From Diaporthe sp. PMI_573 (Eukaryota; Ascomycota; Sordariomycetes; Diaporthales; Diaporthaceae), in NCBI GenBank assembly GCA_021399435.1, contig JAJTUP010000002.1, positions 2,294,001-2,358,000 of the forward strand: a stretch of 64,000 bases of DNA. Direction: 5' to 3'. Below, piece after piece: positions 1 through 11,750 of the stretch. The translations under genes and the position numbers were made by a program. The notes below the pieces were generated by a model. The model was not told where the DNA came from, searched no databases, and saw nothing but the letters and a program-made list of their open reading frames with translations. Numbering within the stretch: position 1 is the first letter of the stretch; each line of letters starts with the position of its first letter.

Positions 1-3000
1 GATTAGATACTTGACTATGAAATATGTTGCGAGGCGGGACGATTCCAAGTCGCCGCCGGAGTATCTTAAAGTGCCCCTCAGAGCAGCGGCGCTGGATCAA
101 GGGAGCGGCGCCAAGACGTGTACTTGGCCGTGGACAAAGGTGCAAGCTCGGGAGCCGTCCTTGGGCTTTGAGTGACTGGTGGCGCGGGGCGTGTGGACAA
201 GAGGAAGTCACACAACGAGTAGAGGTATAGTACAGTGAAAGGTAGGGGCAGGTGGAACGAAGAGTGGGTTGTCAGGGAGGAGGGTGGTATATTGTGTTTA
301 GCTCCCGGGTTGAGGAATGTCCTGGCCCGCCTATGACGCGAAGCGAGAGGATATGGGTGGGCAGGAGGGCAGGAGGGCAGGAGGGGGGGCAGGTAGGAGG
401 AGACTTGCCTAATCGATTATACGACATGGTTGTTGTATTCTAGTAATGCGCACGAGGGATGGTTTTTGGAGTCGCTCCGTCACCTGTCAGGGGTCGCAAC
501 CTGGACGTATATTGGGCCGCAACCAAGTTCGAAGCCCACACAGTTGTCGTGAAGTGATGACTTGTGTCAGAGGTAGTATTTGGTCACTGCCCCCCCAACA
601 AGGCCCCTTTGGAATGTGCCAAGGATGTGGTGGAGCGTGCTGTGAACCGTGGCAGAGACTGAAGTCGACGGGCACTGACGGCGGTTTCGAAAAAGGTGCT
701 GCGGTCGGCTGCGGTGGTTTGAGCCCCTATCCCGTGCGGTACCTTGTCTGCACTGGACGCTTATGCGAGTGGGCGCGGTGCTTGTTCTGCTTGAACTCTG
801 CTCTGCGGTCTGGCAGATGAGAAGGGCTGGTTCGGACGAGTGCGCTGGCTGGGTCACCACGATGGGCAATCTGGCAAGAGGAAGAGTTGGTTGGCTACCA
901 CGCCCGAAAGCTACAATGGCTTAGGCCGAGGCTTGGGAGGTCGGGAGTGCGCTGTCTGGCTGAGTGGCCGTCTGGATTGATGAAGGGGGGCGCTCGAGAT
1001 CAACGCGGGCACGGCACTGGCTGGGGAGAAGGAGTCGTTTCAGGCTCACAGGGGAGGCGCAGTAAGCTACCCGTGACGTCGCTTGGGAGGGAGCTGGCCG
1101 GGGGTCACCTTGGGCCTGCTGGGGCTCCTCATTGGCCTGTGCAGAGGCTCTTGTGGGGGTGGGCAGGGGTCGTGGCAGGGGACTGCGAGTCTTGGGAGGT
1201 TGCGATCGATGACTTGGTAATAAATTTCCTACCAGACGTTGCAAAGGCTCCCGAACTCCCGCAAGAGCTGGGAGTACTGTGAGTCGCAGGTCACAATCTC
1301 CAAATGCCAAATGCCCGTGATTCAGCGTGCTTGATTACCTGCCGACCTGCGACCTCGTCCCGTTACCCATGACATCCCAGCCCGTCCCGGGTCATTGAGT
1401 TGCTGCAACCCTGTTTCGTCACCCTCATGCGAGCGGCCTCCTATTTTATTTCTACCACATGTAAAGTGTCTGTCACTGACGTAGTGCCGACCAATCCGAA
1501 TACGCCGTACAGCACGGCCAGCACGGCTAGAAATCATGCACGGGAGGCGTCTAGCAGACCGGTCGGTCCCTCCAGTGACAAACCAAGGTGGAGAGCCATG
1601 TCCACGATGGAGTCAAGCGAGAGAGAAAAAACCCAATTGTTGACGGGCGGTTGCGTGAGCAACCAAGGATCACAAGGCGGGGTAGTAGGGAATAGCCACA
1701 GTTGGGAGTGACCAACTGCGTCTCGCACCAGCATCGGAATTAAGCCGATTCCAGATTTCGGCTGGGCTCAGCATCCACAAGCCCACAGGATGCGGGCGGC
1801 GAGTGCCTCAGCGCTCCCCACAGTGGGTTCGGTCGGCCATGTATCTGGGTATCAGCTCGTCGAGGTGCGAGGATGGTGCTGCATGTGGCGCGGGCGTCGT
1901 TGCGTCGTCGCCCCGGGCGATGAGGGCAACCATCCGCACATGCAGACATGACTAGGCGCAGATCCCGAGCCGCAGTACTCGGTAGAGGCAAACTGGACGT
2001 CAGCTTCCAAAATAGTAACACCAGCCCGCCAACGCCATCAATGCCCGCGCAGCAGAGCTGCAGGAAGTTCGCCGCCACCTTCGGCACCTCCAGGATCCCG
2101 GCCCTGGGGTCCGCGACCCAGAGCAGCCACAGCACAGGCCAATCCACCCAACAAGGTTGCCGCGTCGTCGTCACAGCTTAAGATGCACCCCACAATATGC
2201 ACCCTGCGCCTCAGTTGGTTTCCCACATTTGCCAGCTTCGAGGCAATTGCTGGATGTGCTTATCGGACAATATATCTACTACGCCACCAGCAATCGGCAA
2301 ACTTTGCCGCGGTGCTTCGTCCCGCTGGGTTACCTCTTGGAAACATTCATGGGCATCCATCGGTTTCTCGGAACAGGTCTTCCCTCCCAGCAGTCCGATG
2401 AGGATGACCCTGGAGAAATGCTGACAAGCTCTCCTAGCTCGGCCACAAAAGCCCCGACCGTGTGCGGTCTCTCCAGGTGCAGAGGAACGACTTGGATCGT
2501 CGGGGGCATCTGAACCCCTTGGTTTGAGCATCCAACAAGTCTGGCTCAGGTTGTCTCAGGTCATCTACCTGCAGGATCTGCATCTCTGAGTCGCGGCAAA
2601 CTTTGATTTGCAGTCGACGTATACACCTCTGCAGGGGCAGTGAAGGCCAAATGTGGTTGTCACTTTTCTATTGGACCTTGTTTTGACCACAAGGTGACTT
2701 CTCACCCATCTCGTTTGTTTCCCCGGCGGAGGTATACAATCCCCTCCCCCTCTCTGCAACTGCATCCTGTTGGGTATGGAAGATATGATGGCTGATAGCT
2801 TAGGCAAGTTGGTCTCGCTGGACACCACACCTTTCTTGCCCCTGAGGAGGCTTATTGCTACCGGTCATCAACCGTCGCGGCCCCTCAGGCCCCGAGGTCA
2901 AGTGAGAAGAGACCAAGCTTCACTCCATGATATTGACCACCTTGATCCAAACATGTTTAGATCCAACGCCTTTCAAGGGGGCTGGTGGTCAAATCCTTGG

Positions 3001-4255
3001 TCGAGACCCGCAGGCGCAATCTGGACTTGGCGCGGCCCGTTGGCCAACTTGAGCTTCTTAGTACCTTCACCTAAGAATCCTTAATGGCCGTCAGATAAAG
3101 TCTTCAACTTTTGTGTTGTGTCATGTTGCCCGAGATGCTTACTCGGCTCTTCCTGCACGGAGATCCGACAGAGACAGCAAATCCGTGCCAAAGGGCATAA
3201 GTTTAACTCGTGCCGCTGGTGGTCGCGCGCACTCTCTGTTGAGCAAAACATTGCCCACCTCAGCGTAAAAGTAGTGGATTTTGCCAACTCAATATCGTAA
3301 TCTATGAGGCATGGAGCCCAGCTTTCTCAGCCTCACAACAGCGCCGCGTAGGTGTTGCTGCTGAGTGGTATTTGTTCGCCGAGGAGTGTTCAGTTGCTGT
3401 GCTTCTGGAAATACATGGTTGAGACCAGCTGAAATCGTGTTTAGAAGAGTCCACTCGGATTATGCGAGGCTCAGAAGCGAGCTGGGAGTCGGGATTTCTC
3501 TATTTATTGCCGCCAAGCATGCAAAAGGCAGGTTGGTACATTGACAGGTTGCCTTGCAAATGCTGCCTGGAGAAGATACTTCCCCGATACGCAGTAGGAG
3601 CGAGCAATTAGGGACTTTGATGTGGTTCATGGGTGCCACCACACCCGTCGAGCGTCCAATTGTTTCTGTCCAAATACGCTGCCTGCTGCATAGGTAGTAG
3701 GTGGTCGAAGTCGGGCTCACCGTTATGCGACCCGGGACACTTGAGTACTGTGTACATGTGGTAGCTGGAATGGAGTTCCCTGTCTGTACTCCGTACCTGC
3801 AGCTATCCCGGACCCACCTCGAGGTAGCCGAATCGGCACCGGCACTTTTCTATCAAAGAAGACCACTTCCAAACGAGAGAAGAGACTTTGCAAACGAGCA
3901 GGAGAGATACCTCAATCGAAAGATTGGACAAGGCCCGGGAAAGGTTCTAAACGCCTCATGGGTGCTTGCATAGTTAGTTCCATAGCAATCAGGTCCATGA
4001 ATTCATTGGCTGCAGCTGCCAGTCCACCCTCACTCTCACAGTCCAGATGTGGTGTTTGTTTCTGGGAGTTGCTCCGTTTGTCTTTTGCACTTCCTGGATT
4101 GTCGAAACCGCTCACTTTCGATCATTCACTCGGCCCCAGCTTCGCAACTCCGAAGAAGTCAACACAAACCTTCCTCACATCACTGTTTTCATCATCTCGA
4201 CATTCAGTTGACAATCTTGGACTGCACCTTCTTGCAACCCCCCCACCCCGTCAAG
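1..4255. other. Gene-free stretch at left edge
   Basis: No reading frame here has the length, composition or motif content of a real gene. All frames longer than 100 codons overlap one another on opposite strands, are rich in Arg, Gly, Ser and Trp, and match no family I know. The first 1.3 kb is markedly G-rich on the plus strand. The last few hundred bases are presumably promoter and leader of the J-domain gene that starts at 4256. A gene made only of short exons cannot be excluded. Confidence 0.5.
359..389 (+). repeat. G-rich octamer repeat, possible G-quadruplex
   Basis: Three exact copies of GGGCAGGA are followed directly by a run of seven G. Four runs of at least three G with five-base loops fit the usual G-quadruplex pattern. 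It lies in the gene-free left edge, so no function can be assigned. Confidence 0.7.
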
Positions 4256-5686
4256 ATGCCTCCTCCACCGTCATTCGATTACTATGCTGAGCTTCAGGTT
4301 GAGCCCTCTGCATCCTCGACCGAGATCACTTCGGCATACCGTCGACTGGCCAGAATCCACCATCCAGACAAGAACCCCGACAACCAGGAGGAGGCTACAA
4401 CCATCTTCCAGCGACTCCAGCTCGCCCACGAAACTCTTTCCGACCCTGTCAAGCGCGCGCGATACGACAACGGGGACGATGAGCCCTTTGACTTCGACTC
4501 CGACTTCGACCCCTTTCCATCCCCGTTCCATTTTGAATTTTTCTTCTTCTTTCGAAGGCCACCTCGTCCTGACTTCGAGCAAGTTCAAGCAGCCGAGGGG
4601 CAGCGGCGAGAGAATGAGGCCAGAATCAAGCGAGAGGAGCAACGCCAGCGTCAAGAGGCTAAAGAAGCTCGTGAAAAGGAAGCGAAGAGGAGCGAGGCTT
4701 CGGCACGGCGTGGCTTACAAGATGAGGAGCTGGAGAAGCAGGAGAAGCGATGGGAAGAGATGGGTGCTGTCTCAAAGGACGAGAAGCTCAGAACCTGCCT
4801 ACACTCAGATCTGTGTGAAAAGGTCCATCACACCAAGAAGTTCAGATGCACTGCATGCTCAGCGAAGCGCGGCATGACCGCGTTCGAATGCCCTCATTGC
4901 TCTGCTTCTCTTTGCCAGTTGTGTATCACAACCTTTTCTGAGAGACGGAAGAGATTGGAGACGAAAGAGCAGATGGGAGGGTTTGTTGCGCCCAAGGATC
5001 CTGCTGGCATGGGCGACAAGCCCACCTCCGACGAGCCTGACGCCAACAACTCCAACGTCAACGAGACCAGTGTCAATGAGGCCAATGCAAGCGAGCCTCT
5101 GACTGGAAGTTCCGCCACCAAGAAACCTAAGAAGAAGAAACCTCGGACCAAGAACGCCAAAACCGACGGGTCCTCCGAGCAGACTCCCATCTCAGGCAAG
5201 AGCGACAACAACCGCAAGGGCAACAGGCAACGTGATCCAGGCTTGAGTGATGCAAACGAGGACGAGACAGCACCTGTTTCAGGAGCATCGTTTGCTTCTG
5301 CCAACCCGTACGACATTTTGACGAGGGATGACAAGACCACGGGTCGCCCGGGCTCAGTTCGAGGTTCCCCGGCAGGACCAACTGGCGGGTACATCCGAAC
5401 CGTGGGCCCACAGCCCATGCCTCCCGCGGCTATTCTTCGTCAGGCGGTGGAGCAGTTCGGAGCCGTGAGGTCTCTGAAGATCACCAACAAGAGGCACGGC
5501 ACCGCTCACGTCGACTTCGCGACACACGATGGCCTTTGCCGTGCCATGGCTGCCTCCCCTGTCTTTGTGGGCGAAACAGTCAAGGCTCGCGTGCTAGAGT
5601 TGAAGCACTGCCACACCTGTGGCAAAGCTGGCCACGTTGCTGAGACTTGCAGGGTTGCGCGAAGAAAGACTCAAGAGGCTGCATAG
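4256..5686 (+). CDS. J-domain (Hsp40) protein with RRM-like region and CCHC zinc knuckle
   Basis: A single-exon gene of 476 residues. The J domain (about residues 8-72) has the HPD motif near residue 35 that stimulates Hsp70 ATPase, followed by the usual ARYDNGD-type end. A very acidic/aromatic patch and a charged Lys/Glu/Arg coiled-coil stretch follow. Around residues 181-222 is a cluster of seven Cys with His that looks zinc-binding (CTAC, CPHC, CQLC). A Ser/Lys-rich disordered part follows, then an RRM-like region (about 385-447) and a CCHC knuckle (CHTCGKAGHVAETC, 452-465). The frame is open upstream to 4049, but the ATG at 4256 (context AAGATG) is chosen because the J domain begins right after it. 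J plus RRM recalls the DNAJC17/Cwc23 group of spliceosome-linked J proteins. A role with Hsp70 on RNA-protein complexes is an inference; the knuckle makes it more than a plain member of that group. Confidence 0.88.
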   Translation: MPPPPSFDYYAELQVEPSASSTEITSAYRRLARIHHPDKNPDNQEEATTIFQRLQLAHETLSDPVKRARYDNGDDEPFDFDSDFDPFPSPFHFEFFFFFRRPPRPDFEQVQAAEGQRRENEARIKREEQRQRQEAKEAREKEAKRSEASARRGLQDEELEKQEKRWEEMGAVSKDEKLRTCLHSDLCEKVHHTKKFRCTACSAKRGMTAFECPHCSASLCQLCITTFSERRKRLETKEQMGGFVAPKDPAGMGDKPTSDEPDANNSNVNETSVNEANASEPLTGSSATKKPKKKKPRTKNAKTDGSSEQTPISGKSDNNRKGNRQRDPGLSDANEDETAPVSGASFASANPYDILTRDDKTTGRPGSVRGSPAGPTGGYIRTVGPQPMPPAAILRQAVEQFGAVRSLKITNKRHGTAHVDFATHDGLCRAMAASPVFVGETVKARVLELKHCHTCGKAGHVAETCRVARRKTQEAA

Positions 5687-6487
5687 ATGCGGCATGCGAA
5701 TCGTCCTGTCAATCCTCTTTCTGCAAGCCGGCAGAACGATTTTTCGTATGGGAGGCTACGGAGGTCACCAGGTGCTGGGTCATCAGTACATCGAGACATG
5801 ATGATGAACTTGGACGATGATAATGATGACTGGTGTGAGGGTCCTGAAACCACGATCGCCTGGATGGGCAGCACGCGTTCGGCAGCTGCGAAGCTGTTGT
5901 AAACGAACGGAGATGTTCATCCAGATCATTGACGGGTTTGGAGAGGATGGAACTAAAATTGAGGAGAGACCTACATAGATGACCATGTGCTACGAGAGCG
6001 GCAATTTGCGAGGGACGCAGCTGGCTAATTTGCTCTCGATTATTTTCACAGCCTATGTAGGCAGCAGTCAAATCAGTACTCTCTGCTCAGTTAACTTTTG
6101 AGTCCCAGTGAATACTGTTCTGACTATTGGACTCCAGGTGAGCCTCTTGTGTGGTCTCCTTAAGTATTATTCTCAAGGTAAATTCGTTTTCAGATGTTAT
6201 GTCAGTCTGCGCGCCGTCTTGTTGTCGACTGAGACTTGTCTGTTCTCATTCTCTTATATGTTATGATCCGTGAAGGTTATTTCTGCTCACCCCGATTCAG
6301 ACTCATGACTCCAAACAAGCTCGGGCAAGCGTGATTCAAACAGAAAAGTTACATGCCTCATCTATGCCTTCCGTGCTGATCCATATTACAGCTGATGGCA
6401 TGTCCAGCCGGCCAGTTTTGATGTTGAGGTTTGAGAGCTCGCATACAGTCTAGAAAAAATTGCACATGTGAACGTTATTGAATTCCA
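5687..6487. other. Convergent 3' intergenic region
   Basis: About 800 bp between the 3' ends of the J-domain gene (+) and the tyrosinase gene (-). Frames here are short and antisense to one another. It should hold both 3' UTRs and polyadenylation sites; I see nothing else. Confidence 0.6.
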
Positions 6488-7937
6488 CTACTCGTAAATA
6501 TAGCAGAACGGCCCCGCCGTCGTGCTCAACAAGTCCTTAATCTGTCTCGGCGGGCCTGCAGCATATCCGTACTCCACATAGTCCTCAACAGTCACATTTG
6601 GGCTGGGCGGGTTGTTCAGGAATGTGCCAGTGCCGGCAATACTATTGTTGCCCCAGACGCGTGAGTCGGGGTCCTGCATCTGCCACAGCCACCACACGCG
6701 GTCCATCATCGTGTGGTGTAAGTAGAAGGCAGGGTCGCCGGGCGAGACATACAAATCGCGGCCCGGGTCTCCGCCCAGCGAGAAGTGGCCTGTGGTGAAG
6801 TGTCAGCCAGCTTCGAAATATTCAAGCCCGCTGCCATCGGATGCGTAATTACCTCCGCCGTGGACGCCCAACGTGGTCCCGCCCTCCACAAGCGCCGCCG
6901 GCCAACCCTGGAACAGGAGCTGAAAAGTGGCAACGTCGTCATACAGCTGGACGACGTCGAGCACGCGACTCGCGTTGGCGAAGTTATGGTTGATGTAGTC
7001 GGTCAGGTCCCGCTTGAGACAGCGCGGGTTCCAAGAGAAGATGCCGGTCTCGTTGTGGGGATTCACGGCGAACTCGCCGCCGGGAAGGGCGAGTCCGACG
7101 GGGCCCAGGTTCACCGTGTAGTTCATGAAGGGGCCCGACTTCACGCAGCCGCCTCCGCTTCCCGCTGGGATCCAGAACGGCTCGAGATCCGGATTGTTGC
7201 CCGCGGCATTAATGTCCGACTTGTTGGGGATGAAGTAGCCGTCTCCTGACATGGACGTGTCACTGCCGTCGAATATTGGGGAGGCGTGTAACCCCGTGAT
7301 CGCCGTCTTGGGCCAGTTCCAGTACTACAGCTGTCAATTCCTCTCACTTCTTGCGCCTATCGTATGAGGACGACCTCGGGAGTAGGTTGGCACCGACCGG
7401 CAGGTTCCCCTGATATTCACACTCGCCTCTCAATGCTTCCTCGAACAGATGGATGTAGTACCGATGCCAGGATAGAAATGTGGCAGTGTAATGGATAGTA
7501 AGGGTCTGGTTCATGTGCGTGGTAATAAAATCGTCGAATCTCGTCTTAATACCTGTTCCAAGTTCTGAGGGAGTGCGAGCAGGCCTGGACTGCAGACACT
7601 TGACCGCCCTGATGTAGTCCTTTTTCTCATCTGTATTGTAGGCATCCCTACATGAGGCTGATTAATACCCGGTCGTTGCTTTTGAATAAAATTTGCACGA
7701 CTGGAAGTTTTTTACTGACCACTCCCTGCGAATCTTGACGTTGTCTTCGGAACAGCTTCCGCTCCTCTTTTGGAGAGCATCCAGTGAAGTTAATCGAGCC
7801 GAGTCGAAAAGATATTGTAGTTGACTGTAGGCATCATCATTGGCTATGTGGCCAGAAAAGCCCGCAGGCTCCAAGCTGGCGAGTATTGCCGGACAAGCCT
7901 GCAAGAGCAGGAGGGCAAGATTCAGGGATAGCATCAT
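6488..7937 (-). CDS. Secreted tyrosinase (type-3 copper oxidase), short form
   Basis: Four exons, read on the minus strand: 7937-7720, 7647-7398, 7324-6853, 6789-6488; introns of 72, 73 and 63 bp, giving 413 residues. A hydrophobic N-terminus (about residues 1-22) is a signal peptide, so the enzyme should be secreted or vesicular. CuA histidines are 117, 125 and 134 (IHYTATFLSWHRYY context), followed by the family's PYWNWP, which only forms after splicing of intron 2. CuB is VHGGGH (His311, His315) plus FYLHHTMMD (His338/339). All six copper ligands are present, so oxidation of phenols to quinones (melanin-type chemistry) is expected; the natural substrate is unknown. There is no long C-terminal lid domain of the classic tyrosinases, and several N-glycosylation sequons are present. 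The frame also opens at a GTG at 7943; the ATG at 7937 is used. No pigment or secondary-metabolism neighbours are visible. Confidence 0.93.
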
Positions 7938-10900
7938 AACCACCTAGGGTAGGAATGTCTGTGATGGAAAGACTGCCACTGGGAGAGAGCCAGTAATTAG
8001 GAGGACGTGGATCTTCGAATATTCAGCACAAATTGAACACATCAAGAGACCGGGCAATTGGCTGCTGCCACGCTTATGAAAAAAGTTCTGTTGCTTCTGC
8101 AGGGGTGAGATTTCATAATAGTGGCTCGTAAAAGCGAGTCTAGACCCCTGCGCTCACCAGTCTGGAGCTACTGGTAGACGAGACTTCTCCGATTGGACTC
8201 TAAAAGGCGTGGCACACTAGTGGATGTCCAAAGAAAATTACCGCTCAAATCATTGTGCCTTCTGGTCTCGAGAGATTGCAACAACCCAAATCTCTAGTCG
8301 CCAGTCTCACAGATACCTAGGCAAGGTGAATTGTGCTATCTAGCCGGAAGATTGACAGATCCCTTGCTCGGAGCCCGCTCAAACTTTGACAGCGTGTTGG
8401 GCATTCTGCACAGTCTTTTGATAGCGACCACTGATGATCTCTTGATCCATAGGCCGAATTATTAGATAGATCAGTTGTGTATTATATGAGGAGCACACTG
8501 CAGAGGTAATTCAAAGGCCCGCCCTGGTTTTGGACCTGGATCTGGTCCACGCACAGAGGATCCTCCAAGAGCCATGGGGTTTGTTGACCAGACTCTACTA
8601 GGTATCTAGCCCGAGGGATTGGACCCAGTCTTGCAGTAGGGCTTACTGATGAGACCCACTAGAGCAAGGTAACGTACACCGCATAAGTAAGACCTACCTT
8701 ATCACACTCGATGATTTGCCTCACGACACTATGCATCTAGCCGCTTCTTGAGAGTTCTTCCACTGATCAAATCAATGATCTGGCACTAGGGAACTGCATT
8801 AAGACGTGTCCTCCACCATCCACTTAGCGCTAGGACCGAGATTATGGCTCACATGGATTCAAAGCTTTATGGGCTGAATTGCCGAGTAAAATTCCATGGT
8901 AACATCCCCTCTTGTAACTTCCTGTGGATAATTTCTTATGGGAAGATCTCCTTTGGTCTTTGAACAAAACCTTGGACAGAACGAATACAAAACGTATACT
9001 CTGGTACCTTGCCCAGCCTTCAAGGCCCCTGTAGGATAGTTATTGTGTGGTGCTTTTGCGGCACCGCTCGTCCTACATGAACCACTCCGATGTAGCACAC
9101 AACCGGAAGGCGACCTGCAGTTCAAATTTCCTCCAGAGGTTGCTGGAGCATTTTTGCGCTCCACCAGGCTCATACAAAAGTCCTACTCGCACGGATGAAA
9201 GGAGATATTCGGATGTTGCTGGCAGAACCCGCCTTCTGTAGCTACAATATACCAACTCCGAAATTGAACAATATGCGGCATAGGAATCAAACTGAATAAC
9301 AAGGGTCTAATCTAGATACCTCTCTTTGTTCCAAATTCGAGTTGCAGGAAGGTGAGATGTTCTCTTGAAAAGGTGTTCGTCTGATCTAATGTGAATCTTC
9401 TCAAACACATTGACCAGGTGCTGGAAACCTATATCTGCTTCCTGTATCTTCGCTTCCTTCATGGGGTATCGTCTTCTTCAGTTGATTCAAGCTGACCCTC
9501 TTCAGCTTCAGTGTCCTCAGATTCGAGTGCCGAAGATTATCGTCAAGCATCGACCATGCACAATATGAGGCGGAGTGTCCTATGATACCGAGACGACACA
9601 TGAACATGAGGCTCTCGGTGTTGCATGGGCCAACGGTTCAAACCGGACCAATTGATGGATGAGATATGGAGATAGGAGAGACGCATTACTACTGCCATCC
9701 TCTTGCCGTAACCGTAATAATAAGCGCCTGACTCTTTGGAATGAAATTCCAATAACTCACATTGTCTTGATGGTGTCAAAAATTGTGAGGCCAATCTGCC
9801 TTCTAAGGTATACCAGTACCGAGCTCCTCGTTCTGCTTGTTGCTATGCCTCACTTGTAGAGATGTCGAACAAGATACGCACCCGGTCAAAAGCTGACTCA
9901 GGCTCTGAACGTGTCTTCGAGCTGAATTTCTTCTCATGTTTCAGTCGACATTGGCATGAGATCACTATCACAGCATCTCGGCAGGTGGTAGCTCCAGAAG
10001 ATGCCTCCCCCCGCTTAGACGTCGAATCCGGCAGACGATGGAAGGTTCTTAAAACCGACACTACCTTGTTCCACATGCGAGTATTTTCGAGCCAAAAATA
10101 ATGTGCACGTACCAGGGACGGCCAGTGCCCCAAGTCAGGGGGCCCATCAAGGCACTATTCGGAATCGGGAAGACGTCGACGACGACGGTGGATTTTGAGT
10201 GTGTGGGATCAGCCAAATGAGCAAGTCACTTGTGAGGATCAACCATCAACTTCATGACAGAGTGTCTCGTATTCTCCGCACAATGCAAATGTTATGTTTC
10301 TCACAAGAAGACCATGACGGGAATGGGTGCGAGCCAGAAGGGAGAACCGCCCAGGGGTCTTCCACGGGAGGTGATGCTATATTTGGTTGGCAATCATGCC
10401 CAAGAGGTGATACTCCCACGGGAGTCTGTGCCACACGAGGTAACGCTGTAAGAGGTGACCCCGAAAGAGATTGTTTCTGTGGAGGATTACGAAAGTACCG
10501 CATTAGAGTTTGCAACTGGTCCCAAGTGCTTGGGACTTTTGTGTGTACCAACTATTCTTGGGATGAAATGACATGGCACACTAACACATTCTCACTGAAG
10601 TCAGCAGGTGTCCTGCTAATGCAGTGTGGGTCGCGCATGCCAAGCTTGTCAAGGCTGCAGGGCCGTTGACTCTCGGCATGCTCCGATGTTACAGTAACTT
10701 TGCGGGAAGACTAGGAGCGACTAAACAGCAATGGCCAGACTATCGGTAAATGCAGAAAACTTGTTAGGACACACTCGAGGTTGAGGCTCCGCTCCCAGCC
10801 CCTACCCCGGCCAACAAGCAGGCACGGTTTGAAAAGCAAACCCCGTACACAGTAGGCCCGGTAAGGTGCATTGCCACCAGAGACATGTCCCGGGAGCGCG

Positions 10901-11750
10901 GTACTGGAGGGAGAGGCTGTGCGTTAGGCTGCTCTGGGAGATGCGAACCTCTGGGGAAGGCTCCACCGGGGCGCCATTGGGTCCTGCCCGTCTTCGGCGG
11001 GGCCCGATCAGCCCATGATGAGCGTCTTGTCACTCGATTCCTGCCCGCGGTCTGGCCATTTCATCCTTCTATTTTCCACGCTCTGCCAAGCAGTCATTGC
11101 GACCAGCAGCGACCGGCGCTGGCCATGCCCCTTTCGGCGCCCCTCAGGCCGTCATCTGCCTGCGCATCTGCTCATTCACTTGTCGGAATGGCATGATGGC
11201 CTCGCGCCGACTCTGGCCTGGTCCTCACCTGCCATGCGCAAAGCGTGCTAAATCGGTCTTTGCGGGGATTGCCCACGAGAAATCCTCGCCGGCCATCTGG
11301 CCATACGAGAACGGCTTCCTGGGGAAATTTCGACAGATCGGAAAGCTAAGGCTCAGGCTCGTCCGGCTGGGTGCAGATTTGGAAGTCATGGGTTTATAAG
11401 ACCCGGGACGGCAATCTGCTGTGGAATGTTCCTGTGCTCCCTCGCCATCATCAACACCAGACCAAAGGCATCAATCGGCTCAAGCCCTAGAAAGAAACAT
11501 CTCCAATCAACCTCTTCTGCCCCTAGTGTATCAGTACCTGAGACCCATCTCCGCACAAACCTAGCCTCTCCACACAAATCATACCGTACCTGCAGCACAA
11601 AGGTCGCACACTCGCACGACTCTCTCTCCACTCGTCGAATCAGACACACGCCAGTGATACCACTGTGGTTCAAGTCGCACACAGACTCAACTCAGAAGTC
11701 ATACAAGGACACTCCCTGTCTTTTCTTGCAGCTCGCCAACACAGACCAAT
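7938..11750. other. Long gene-poor spacer
   Basis: About 3.8 kb without a supportable gene. It looks noticeably more AT-rich than the flanking genes, and all frames are short. The part next to 7938 is the tyrosinase promoter. From about 11400 to 11750 the plus strand is C-, T- and A-rich in the way fungal 5' leaders usually are, and belongs to the gene starting at 11751. Around 10341-10470 a short degenerate repeat in one frame is interrupted by a stop (see findings). No terminal repeats or transposase motifs were seen. Confidence 0.5.
11393..11400 (+). promoter_or_regulatory. TATA-like element upstream of the mitochondrial gene
   Basis: TTTATAAG lies about 350 bp before the ATG at 11751, immediately ahead of a pyrimidine/adenine-rich segment that looks like a transcribed leader. 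Position and sequence suit a TATA box with a leader of roughly 300 bases, but the start site is not known. Confidence 0.3.

Noticed and set aside
1740..2174. 144-codon minus-strand frame with hydrophobic stretches
   Set aside because: No signal peptide or motif, an overlapping frame on the other strand, and no splice-consistent extension.
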